From positions 1 to 11,583 of the forward strand of contig CAVINP010000063.1 of the NCBI GenBank assembly GCA_963643985.1: a stretch of DNA of 11,583 bases, read 5' to 3'. The translations under genes were made by a program, and so were the position numbers. The notes beneath the pieces are model-generated. The model worked only from the letters and a program-made list of their open reading frames with translations, did no database searches and had not been told where the DNA came from. Origin of the DNA: SFTH01 sp963643985 (GTDB taxonomy: Bacteria; Bacillota; Clostridia; Christensenellales; Aristaeellaceae). This document shows, piece after piece, positions 1 through 5,660 of the stretch; position 1 is the stretch's first letter; each line of letters begins with the position of its first letter.

Positions 1-51
1 GCAGGCAAAGACGCCGAAAATGCATCGTGGCGAATTTAGAAACACGCTCTA
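1..51 (+). mobile_element. Right end of palindromic element A, copy A1 (cut by window edge)
   Basis: These 51 bases are identical to the last 51 bases of the complete copy A2 at 2805-2855, including the terminal inverted repeat TTTAGAAACACGCTC followed by TA. The left part of the element lies outside the window. It abuts element B1 directly, and the TA at 50-51 serves both elements. No protein is encoded here. Confidence 0.75.
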
Positions 52-215
52 GGGATACACTGATTAAATGAGGTGGTAAGCTGAGCAGTGAATTTTGTGC
101 TAGACGCAATTGCAAAAATCGAAGGTTTACTGGAGGTAAATCAAGGTTTTTGCAAGAAGCGGATAGCGCGAAAGGCACGCTCAGATTCGCCGCCGAATTA
201 ATCAGGGGATCCCTA
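50..215 (+). mobile_element. TA-flanked palindromic (MITE-like) element B, copy B1
   Basis: A 162-base body (52-213) lies between TA dinucleotides at 50-51 and 214-215. The ends form an imperfect inverted repeat: the left end reads CTAGGGATACACTGATTAA and the reverse complement of the right end reads CTAGGGATCCCCTGATTAA. The body folds end to end: TGCAAAAA 111-118 pairs with 147-154, CGC 105-107 with 159-161, and GTGCTA 97-102 with 164-169 (one G-T wobble). The apex is GGTTTAC/GTAAATC around loop TGGAG. A second copy, about 90 percent identical by eye, lies at 8559-8723. There is no ORF of note, so any movement would need a transposase in trans. The right end supplies the stop codon of the radC-like gene. 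Confidence 0.75.
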
Positions 216-896
216 ACCCCCTATTCCCCCGATCCTTCCGTCGCGGTACAGAACCACATCCAGCAGCTCCACACCTGCGCGACGCAGTGTGTAGCCGTAC
301 CGCTTCGCGTGTGCGCGGTCGTATTCGCCGAGCGCACGCGATTTTTCGTCTCCCAGAAGCAGCATTACCACGCCGTGCGCGTTTGCGGCAATGGCATCGC
401 CCAGCGCGATGCGCAGCGCCTTCGCTTCGCCCCAATCGAGGGACGGACAGATTTCGCGGCGAAAGATCAGATCACCCGCGGCATCGGTGCACAGCTGCAC
501 GCTGCAGGGGGCCGGCCAAACCGTCAAAACGTCCTCCGCCATGCGCGTGAGGCTCGGCAGATCGCGGCAGGCGGGTCTGGGCGCACTGACCGAAGCCTCG
601 CACAGATCGAGGTTTTCGTTGAGACAGGCCAGCCAGGCGGCGACATGCCTGCCGATGCCGCTGATCTTTGACAGCTCGTCCTCGCCTGCGCAGAGTGCGG
701 CGCGGACGCTGCCGAAGCGGTCGATCAGCTGCGCGGCAATGCCGCTGACATCGTGTCTGGGCAGCACGTAGCAGAGCAGAAATTCCATCATTTCGCGCTC
801 GCTCAGGCCATCCGCGCCGCGGCGCTGCAACCGCTCCCGCAGGCGGTCGCGGTGACCGCTGTGGTCGGAAAAGGGAAGTTCCGTTTGGTTTGTCAT
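213..896 (-). CDS. RadC-like protein (UPF0758 / JAB family) lacking the metal-binding motif
   Basis: A 227-residue protein with the layout of RadC-family proteins. The N-terminal helical part starts at HSGHRDRLRERL (about residues 12-23), followed by a helix-hairpin-helix-like ELSKISGIGRHVAAWL (about 74-89) and a C-terminal JAB/MPN-like half (about 118-220). In typical family members the segment after NAxxVILA reads HNHPSG with a later S-x-x-D and binds zinc. Here residues 172-193 read NAHGVVMLLLGDEKSRALGE then YD, so both histidines and the PSG are gone and only D193 remains. A metalloprotease-like activity is therefore unlikely; what the protein does is unknown. The start is supported by GGAG six bases upstream. 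It lies about 100 bp downstream of dnaX on the same strand and may be co-transcribed. The last residues (RIGGIGG) and the TAG stop run into low-complexity sequence and the B1 end, so the C-terminus may be altered. Family assignment is fairly safe, function is not. Confidence 0.75.
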   Translation of the reverse strand: MTNQTELPFSDHSGHRDRLRERLQRRGADGLSEREMMEFLLCYVLPRHDVSGIAAQLIDRFGSVRAALCAGEDELSKISGIGRHVAAWLACLNENLDLCEASVSAPRPACRDLPSLTRMAEDVLTVWPAPCSVQLCTDAAGDLIFRREICPSLDWGEAKALRIALGDAIAANAHGVVMLLLGDEKSRALGEYDRAHAKRYGYTLRRAGVELLDVVLYRDGRIGGIGG

Positions 897-996
897 GGTT
901 TTCTCCGTTGTCCGGTCAGTGGGCAGTGGTCAGTGGAATTGTATGTTAATTCTGCAACCATCACCATTCAACTGATCCCCGGTCCCTCGCTGCGCG
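897..996. repeat. Degenerate intergenic repeat words between dnaX and the radC-like gene
   Basis: The gap is almost wholly made of words found in other gaps: GTCAGTGGGCAGTGGTCAGTGG at 914-935 (written here as overlapping units of CAGTGG), CACCATTCAACTGA at 962-975 (reappearing inverted at 11411-11424) and GATCCCCGG. Nothing coding and no clear terminator is visible. Confidence 0.5.
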
Positions 997-2574
997 TCAC
1001 TCCGTCAGTTCCACCTTGTCCCGGCCGAACACGTCGTAGGACTGCTCGATCACGCGCTTGGCGGTCTGACCGAGCGTCGGCGCGATTCCCCTGTCCATAT
1101 CGAGCATGCGCACCTTCACTGGAACGCCGAAGGACTGCGTAAACGCCTCCTCCATCTTAGCCATATTGCGCTCGAGCAGGGGCTTTATCATGCGCCTCGT
1201 GCCGTCAAAGAGCAGCGTGACGGTGCTGCCGTCAAAGCCGCCGAAGATCACCTTGGAGAGCATCTTGCGCGTGCTGGGCACCATTTCGCCGAACTTTTCC
1301 ATGGCCGCCGCATATTCCTCGGGCGGTTTTTCGGCGGGCGCGGCGGGCACGGTCTTTTTCTCGGCCGGCTTCTCCTGTTTGACTGCGGGGGTGACGGTCG
1401 CGGGCGCAGAAGCCACGATTTTGCCGGATGCAAGCATCTTTTCCATCTTTGCCATGCGCTCATTCAGGCTCGCGTCCGCCTCCTGCTCGGGGTGGCAGGC
1501 CCTGACGATCGCCAGTTCCACCACGGAGCGGGTCTGCGTGGAATATTTGGTGTCGCCGTCCACGCGCATGAACAGGTCCATGTCTCGCGTGAGCTGATCC
1601 TCGCCCGCATTTTTTCCCTGTTCGATGAAGCGCAGCGTGTCCTCGTGCGTCAGTTCCGCGAGCTGCTCCAGATCCTCGCCCACGATTTTCCCCAGCAGCA
1701 CGTTGCGAATGTGCAGCGCGGCATCCTGCGCAAAGCGGCACGGATCGCTGCCGCGGCGCATCGAGGCATCCAGCAGCGTGAGCGCGGTTGCCGCGTCGTA
1801 GGCAATGACGGCGTTGACAAAATCAAACATGAAATCGCGGCCGGCCGTGCCCAGCACATCGCGCGTCAGTTCCGCGGTGACGATGCCGTCCGTGAACGAC
1901 AGGCAGACATCCAGCAGAGAGAGCGCATCGCGCATCGCGCCCTCGGCGGCGCGGGCGATCTCGTTGAGCGCGTCCTCCCCGGCTTCGCGGCCGATGCCGC
2001 TTAAGACCGTGTGCAGGTGGCTCACGATGGCCTTGACGGATATGCGGTGAAAGTCAAAGCGCTGGCAGCGCGAGAGCACGGTCGGCAGCAGTTTGTGCGG
2101 CTCGGTGGTCGCCAGTATGAACACGGCGTGGCTCGGCGGCTCCTCCAGCGTCTTGAGCAGCGCATTGAACGCGCTCTGGGAGAGCATGTGCACCTCGTCG
2201 ATGATGTAGACCTTGTACCTGGCCATGGCGGGCTGAAAGCGCACCTTCTCGCGCAGGTCACGGATCTCGTCGACGGAGTTGTTGGACGCGGCATCGATCT
2301 CCATCACGTCCATGCAGGTCTCGCTTTGTATGGCGCGGCAGATCTCGCACTCGCCGCAGGGGTCGCCCTCTGCCGGGTGCAGGCAGTTGATCGCCCGCGC
2401 GAAGACCTTCGCGGCGCTGGTCTTGCCCGTGCCTCGGCTGCCGCAGAAGAGGTAGGCATGGCCGATGTGCCCCGTCTCCACCTGGCGGCGCAGCGTGCGC
2501 ACCACGGCATCCTGGTCGATGATCTGTGAAAATGTGTTGGGCCGCCATGCGCGGTAAAGCGCCTGATAACTCAT
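997..2574 (-). CDS. dnaX: DNA polymerase III subunit gamma/tau
   Basis: A 525-residue clamp-loader ATPase. As part of the polymerase III holoenzyme it opens and loads the beta sliding clamp on primed DNA. The AAA+ core is intact: Walker A GSRGTGKTS at 45-53, zinc-binding cysteines C64, C73, C76 and C79, Walker B IIDEVH at 124-129, sensor 1 LATTEP at 154-159 and the arginine finger in LSRCQR with R169. A clamp-loader collar domain follows, then an Ala/Pro/Lys-rich linker (roughly 395-420) and a C-terminal tau-like region. The length fits the single-product form of Bacillota. The ATG at 2574 is preceded by GGAGG eight bases upstream. The usual downstream partners ybaB and recR are absent; a radC-like gene is there instead. 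Confidence 0.97.
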   Translation of the reverse strand: MSYQALYRAWRPNTFSQIIDQDAVVRTLRRQVETGHIGHAYLFCGSRGTGKTSAAKVFARAINCLHPAEGDPCGECEICRAIQSETCMDVMEIDAASNNSVDEIRDLREKVRFQPAMARYKVYIIDEVHMLSQSAFNALLKTLEEPPSHAVFILATTEPHKLLPTVLSRCQRFDFHRISVKAIVSHLHTVLSGIGREAGEDALNEIARAAEGAMRDALSLLDVCLSFTDGIVTAELTRDVLGTAGRDFMFDFVNAVIAYDAATALTLLDASMRRGSDPCRFAQDAALHIRNVLLGKIVGEDLEQLAELTHEDTLRFIEQGKNAGEDQLTRDMDLFMRVDGDTKYSTQTRSVVELAIVRACHPEQEADASLNERMAKMEKMLASGKIVASAPATVTPAVKQEKPAEKKTVPAAPAEKPPEEYAAAMEKFGEMVPSTRKMLSKVIFGGFDGSTVTLLFDGTRRMIKPLLERNMAKMEEAFTQSFGVPVKVRMLDMDRGIAPTLGQTAKRVIEQSYDVFGRDKVELTE

Positions 2575-2604
2575 ATTTCAGTCCTCCAAAATCTGTCCGT
2601 ATCA

Positions 2605-2631
2605 ATTGTACATCATTTCGCGCGAAAACAA
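2605..2631 (-). promoter_or_regulatory. Possible dnaX promoter
   Basis: On the minus strand TTGTTT (2626-2631) and TACAAT (2605-2610) are separated by 15 bases, in an AT-rich stretch about 30 bases upstream of the dnaX start. The short spacer makes this a weak call, but no better promoter was found between dnaX and murG on this strand. Confidence 0.35.
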
Positions 2632-2673
2632 AAGAACTTTTTACAGCACGATAAAAAGTTTTCGGATTTTGGA

Positions 2674-2682
2674 TGGTATAAT
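2674..2682 (+). promoter_or_regulatory. Extended -10 promoter, probably for murG
   Basis: TGG followed by the consensus TATAAT (2677-2682) is a good extended -10 element. No convincing -35 hexamer sits 16-18 bases upstream. A transcript from here would carry the whole of element A2 in its leader, about 250 bases ahead of the murG start. Confidence 0.45.
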
Positions 2683-2691
2683 ACCGAACGT

Positions 2692-2855
2692 TAGAGTGTG
2701 TTTCTAAAATGAGACATGTGCAGTTTCGAGTGGATTTGCTTGCAGTTCAAGGCGATTTTCCGCAGGTTTACTGGAGGTAAATCAAGGGAAATCAACGCAG
2801 AAATGCAGGCAAAGACGCCGAAAATGCATCGTGGCGAATTTAGAAACACGCTCTA
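2692..2855 (+). mobile_element. TA-flanked palindromic (MITE-like) element A, complete copy A2
   Basis: A 160-base body (2694-2853) lies between TA at 2692-2693 and TA at 2854-2855. The terminal inverted repeats are 15 bases with one mismatch: GAGTGTGTTTCTAAA at the left, GAGCGTGTTTCTAAA as the reverse complement of the right. The arms pair imperfectly along the whole length, with matching blocks such as TGCA, TTTCG, TTTGC and GATTT. The apex is GGTTTAC-TGGAG-GTAAATC, the same as in element B although the arms differ. It encodes no protein. It lies between the predicted murG promoter and the murG ribosome binding site, so it is probably transcribed as a leader hairpin. Confidence 0.75.
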
Positions 2856-2935
2856 GGGATTAGGGATCAGGGAGCAGCAGGCCAAGCCGTTTCACTGACC
2901 ACTGATAATCACTGACCACTACAGACAAGAGGGTA
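2856..2935. repeat. Degenerate repeat words in the murG leader
   Basis: Directly after A2 the sequence reads GGGATTAGGGATCAGGGA (GGGATCAGGGA at 2863-2873), then CACTGACCACTGATAATCAC and a second CACTGACCAC up to about 2921. The first word recurs inverted at 5340-5350 and 9807-9817; the second resembles 914-935 and 11408-11419 on the opposite strand. No ORF. Confidence 0.5.
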
Positions 2936-2940
2936 CTCAT

Positions 2941-4005
2941 ATGAAGAAGATCGTTATGACCGGCGGCGGCACGGGCGGCCATGTCACGCCGAATCTTGCG
3001 CTGATACCGCGCCTGCAGAAGGACGGCTGGGAGGTGCACTACATCGGTGCGGCCAACAGCATCGAGCAGCAGCTCATCACCGCCGTGCCGGGCGTGCAAT
3101 ACCACTGTGTGTCTGTCGGCAAGCTGCGCCGCTACTTTGACCCGAAAAATTTCTCCGACCCCTTCCGCGTGATCAGGGGTGTGACGCAGGCCACGCACAT
3201 CATACGCAGGATCAAGCCCAACGTCGTCTTCTCCAAGGGCGGCTTTGTGTCCGTGCCCGTGGTCTACGGTGCGCACTTCAACCGCGTGCCCGTCGTGACG
3301 CACGAGTCCGACCTGACGCCGGGTCTGGCCAACAAGCTCTGCCTGCCCTTCGCGTCCGCGCAGTGCTGCACCTTCCCCGAGGCCGTGCAATACGCCAAGG
3401 GCAAGGGCGTGTACACCGGCACGCCGATCCGCCCGGAAATCTTCGAGGGCGATGCCGAGCGCGGCATGAAGCGTTTCGGACTTGACGCGAACCTGCCCGT
3501 ACTGATGGTGGTCGGCGGCTCGAGCGGCGCCCAGGCGATCAACGAGTGCGTGCGCGAGGCGCTGCCCAAGCTGACGGAGTGCTTCCAGGTGCTGCACCTC
3601 TGCGGCCGCGGCAACCTCAGCGATGAGCTGATGAACATGCCCAACTATGTGCAGGTGGAATACCTCGATGCCGAGATGGCCGATGCCTACGCCTGCGCGG
3701 ACGTGCTGATCTCCCGTGCGGGCAGCAACAGCCTGTGTGAGATCGTGGCGCTGCGCAAGCCCGCGCTGCTGATTCCCTATCCGATGGGCGCCAGCCGCGG
3801 TGACCAGATCCTCAACGCCGAATCCTTCGAAAAGCGCGGCCTCAGCCATGTGCTGCAGCAGCACGACATGACCTCCGAGACGCTCCCGCAGGAAGTTATC
3901 CGCCTGTATCATGACCGCGGTACGCTGATGGATGCCATGGCGAAGGAAAAGATGGAGGGCGGCATCGACCGCGTGCTGGAGCAGATATACAAGTACGCGA
4001 AGTGA
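2941..4005 (+). CDS. murG: UDP-GlcNAc:lipid I N-acetylglucosaminyltransferase MurG
   Basis: A 354-residue GT-B glycosyltransferase that adds GlcNAc to undecaprenyl-pyrophosphoryl-MurNAc-pentapeptide on the cytoplasmic membrane face, making lipid II. Visible motifs: the glycine-rich loop GGGTGGHVTPN at residues 8-18, the central SKGGFVSVP block, HESDLTPGLANK, the second glycine-rich loop GGSSGAQAIN at the start of the C-terminal donor domain, and RAGSNSLCEI near the UDP-GlcNAc site. HESD in place of the proteobacterial HEQN is a form I associate with clostridial MurG. The ATG has GAGG eight bases upstream. It is not in a dcw cluster here; the next gene is an LCP family protein with its own promoter. 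No clear terminator follows. Confidence 0.95.
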   Translation: MKKIVMTGGGTGGHVTPNLALIPRLQKDGWEVHYIGAANSIEQQLITAVPGVQYHCVSVGKLRRYFDPKNFSDPFRVIRGVTQATHIIRRIKPNVVFSKGGFVSVPVVYGAHFNRVPVVTHESDLTPGLANKLCLPFASAQCCTFPEAVQYAKGKGVYTGTPIRPEIFEGDAERGMKRFGLDANLPVLMVVGGSSGAQAINECVREALPKLTECFQVLHLCGRGNLSDELMNMPNYVQVEYLDAEMADAYACADVLISRAGSNSLCEIVALRKPALLIPYPMGASRGDQILNAESFEKRGLSHVLQQHDMTSETLPQEVIRLYHDRGTLMDAMAKEKMEGGIDRVLEQIYKYAK

Positions 4006-4087
4006 GGGAGCAGGAATCAAACCTCACCATTCGACTAATCACCGGCCGCTACCCCCGTTTTGCCCACTATTGATAACCGCTCTGACG
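4006..4087. repeat. Degenerate repeat words after murG
   Basis: Contains CTCACCATTCGACTAATCAC (4023-4042) and CCACTATTGATAACC. The first is a variant of the CACCATTCAACTGA word at 962-975 and of its inverted copy after gdhA. No hairpin with a T-run was found, so murG may read through. Confidence 0.4.
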
Positions 4088-4119
4088 TTGCAAACGAAAC
4101 ATTTGCATCCTAATATAAT
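4088..4119 (+). promoter_or_regulatory. Promoter of the LCP family gene
   Basis: TTGCAA (4088-4093) is followed after 17 bases by TAATAT (4111-4116), with a consensus TATAAT overlapping at 4114-4119. Either hexamer could serve as the -10. Both place the start of transcription about 60 bases before the ATG at 4188. Confidence 0.5.
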
Positions 4120-4187
4120 TGGGCGGAACGAAAGGCGGATTCGTATCGTCTAAATTCCACCATTTCAGACAGGAGATAATACAGATA

Positions 4188-5087
4188 ATGGCAAGCCGAC
4201 TCAAAAGGATATTCTGCGTAGTGCTGGCAATGGTGCTGGTGATCGGATGCTGCTCGGCCGCAATGGCGGGCGCATCTCTTACGAGTGAGGGAGACTGGTG
4301 GAACATACTGCTGCTGGGCTGCGACTCCTACAGCACGAACAACCACACCCGCTCGGATTCCATGATTATCGTGTCGATCAACCGCGAGACGCAGCAGGTG
4401 AAGATGACCTCGCTGATGCGCGATACCTGGGTACCCGTGCCCGGCACGAAGAGCCAGCACCGCAAGCTGACCGAGCTGTGCGCCGTGGGCGGACCGGAAC
4501 TGACGATACAGGCCATCGACAAATGCTTCGACGTGGAGATCGATGACTACGCGCTCATCAGCATGGAAGGCATTGCCGAGATCATCGACATACTGGGCGG
4601 CGTCGATGTCGATGTAACCGAAGCCGAGCGCAAGGCACTCAACAAGGGCCTGTTTGACCTCTCCTCCCTCTCCGGCATGGAAAAGCTGGAAGAGAGCGGC
4701 GAGAACGTCCACCTGAACGGCAATCAGGCCACCGCCTTTGCCCGCATCCGCAAGATCGACAGTGACTATGTGCGCACCGAGCGCCAGCGCACCGTGCTGC
4801 TGGCCATGGCCGAGAAAATCAAGAACGGTGCGACCATCGCCACGCTGCTGACCGTCGTCAAAGTGCTGCTCAACTATGTGGAGACCAGCCTGTCCACGGA
4901 CGAGATCGTGGAGATCGGCAAGCTGGGCCTGAGCCTTGATCTGAGTACGGTCGAGGAGCTGCGCCTGCCCGCGGACGGCACGTTCAAGTCCGGCACGTAT
5001 GACGGCATCTGGTGCATCAAGCCGAACTTCGAGACGAACGCCAAACTGCTCAACGACTTCATATACGGCACGGACGGGGAAGACTGA
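4188..5087 (+). CDS. LytR-CpsA-Psr (LCP) family protein
   Basis: From the ATG at 4188 this is 299 residues: a basic N-terminus and a single hydrophobic segment (about 5-28, ending CCSAAMAG, either anchor or signal peptide), then an LCP domain outside the membrane. LCP enzymes transfer teichoic acids or capsular glycans from undecaprenyl carriers to peptidoglycan. Key residues are present: LLLGCDS with D46, TRSDS with R55 and D57, LMRDTWVPVPG with R78 and D79, the IDDYALISMEGIAEIIDILG block, and ARIRKIDSDYVRTERQR with several arginines (186-201) that bind pyrophosphate in the family. The protein is short and has no extra C-terminal domain. AGGAG lies 12 bases upstream, a rather long spacing; an in-frame TTG at 4119 overlaps the promoter and is a poorer start. 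It follows murG, another envelope gene, and ends at a good terminator. Confidence 0.92.
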   Translation: MASRLKRIFCVVLAMVLVIGCCSAAMAGASLTSEGDWWNILLLGCDSYSTNNHTRSDSMIIVSINRETQQVKMTSLMRDTWVPVPGTKSQHRKLTELCAVGGPELTIQAIDKCFDVEIDDYALISMEGIAEIIDILGGVDVDVTEAERKALNKGLFDLSSLSGMEKLEESGENVHLNGNQATAFARIRKIDSDYVRTERQRTVLLAMAEKIKNGATIATLLTVVKVLLNYVETSLSTDEIVEIGKLGLSLDLSTVEELRLPADGTFKSGTYDGIWCIKPNFETNAKLLNDFIYGTDGED

Positions 5088-5106
5088 AGCGTTTTCCGAT
5101 ACACTT

Positions 5107-5135
5107 AAAACCCGACATTGCTCGGGTTTTTTCTT
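5107..5135 (+). terminator. Rho-independent terminator of the LCP gene
   Basis: AAACCCGA, a six-base loop, TCGGGTTT and a run of T (TTTTTTC) starting 19 bases after the LCP stop. This is a textbook intrinsic terminator. Confidence 0.9.
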
Positions 5136-5139
5136 TGCC

Positions 5140-5575
5140 CTCGGCGCATCGGGAAGGGAGGCATGGGTTCAAACCATTCAATGGTTCTTCACGGAAAGTT
5201 GGGGGAATTCGTTTCGTTGTACTTCGCTTCAACTCCCACCACCGCTCGCGGTGCCGCGCTCTCTAAGAGGGAGGTTTTTGGCGCCCCTGAAAGGGGAGCT
5301 GCCGAGCGAACGCGAGGCTGAGGGGTTTCGTTCTCCCGTTCCCTGATCCCTAGTCTCTCACCGCAAACCCCACCACCGCAAGCGGTCCCCCTCCCCTTTC
5401 AGGGGAGGCATGGGTTGGCGCCCCTGAAAGTACGCACCGGAGACTTCGCGAAGCGAAGTTCCGGCAGCGCCGCGGCAATCCTTTGGATTGCTGCGCGGGC
5501 TGGTCGCGCTACTGCCGAAGGCTGAGGGGTTTCGTTCCCCGATCCCTGTTCCCTGATTTCCAATCCCCAAATTTA
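5140..5575. repeat. Block of intergenic palindromic repeats
   Basis: No gene is visible in these roughly 430 bases. The block holds at least two related units. One unit runs 5280-5332: GGCGCCCCTGAAAG, hairpin CCCCT-gaa-AGGGG (5284-5296), then GGCTGAGGGGTTTCGTT (5316-5332). A second unit has the same two ends at 5417-5430 and 5520-5536, with an insert between. Inverted or partial pieces include CCACCACCGC near 5228 and 5371, CCCCTTTCAGGGG near 5394-5406, and GGAGGCATGGGTT near 5157 and 5404. GGGATCAGGGA occurs inverted at 5340-5350. A tail piece, GGAACGAAACCC, recurs at 8507-8518. The layout resembles intergenic repeats I recall from Faecalibacterium-type genomes; this was not searched. Confidence 0.7.
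5430..5512. repeat. 83-bp insertion nested inside a repeat unit
   Basis: Compared with the unit at 5280-5332, the unit at 5417-5536 is interrupted after GGCGCCCCTGAAAG. The extra sequence begins GTACGC and ends GCGCTAC. It contains two perfect hairpins, ACTTCGC-gaa-GCGAAGT (5443-5459) and GCAATCC-ttt-GGATTGC (5475-5491). It is too short to encode a transposase. Exact borders are uncertain by a few bases. Confidence 0.55.
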
Positions 5576-5595
5576 CTTTTCATGCCAAAAAGTAT

Positions 5596-5624
5596 TTGAT
5601 TTTTATGCGCGTTTCGGTTACAAT
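5596..5624 (+). promoter_or_regulatory. Promoter of the hybrid sensor kinase gene
   Basis: TTGATT (5596-5601), a 17-base spacer and TACAAT (5619-5624), about 37 bases before the ATG. Good match to a housekeeping sigma promoter. Confidence 0.7.
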
Positions 5625-5639
5625 AGTATTGTAAATACT
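5619..5639. promoter_or_regulatory. Overlapping inverted repeats at the kinase promoter, operator-like
   Basis: Two perfect dyads overlap: TACAAT-agt-ATTGTA (5619-5633) and AGTATT-gta-AATACT (5625-5639). The first includes the -10 hexamer and the second covers the expected transcription start. This position suits a repressor, or autoregulation by an unseen response regulator. I do not recognise the binding protein. Confidence 0.45.
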
Positions 5640-5660
5640 GTACCAAAGGAGTCATTTGGC

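Noticed and set aside
897..996. CRISPR-like array in the CAGTGG repeats
   Set aside because: Units are a few bases long, degenerate and without regular spacers.
1340..1380. Programmed frameshift site in dnaX (GAGAAAAAGACC on the minus strand)
   Set aside because: The A-run is too short for the canonical A-AAA-AAG slippery heptamer, and no strong downstream stem was seen.
2575..2690. SRP RNA gene, which often lies upstream of dnaX in Bacillota
   Set aside because: The gap is AT-rich and too small, and the conserved SRP Alu/GNAR-loop features are not seen.
2860..4020. 386-codon minus-strand frame opposite murG, and a similar 364-codon frame opposite gdhA (9861-10955)
   Set aside because: Antisense shadows of strongly conserved genes; His/Ala/Val-rich composition typical of reverse-frame translation.
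4119..4187. Upstream in-frame TTG start for the LCP gene
   Set aside because: The TTG overlaps the predicted -10 hexamer; the ATG at 4188 gives a normal basic-hydrophobic N-terminus and has AGGAG upstream.
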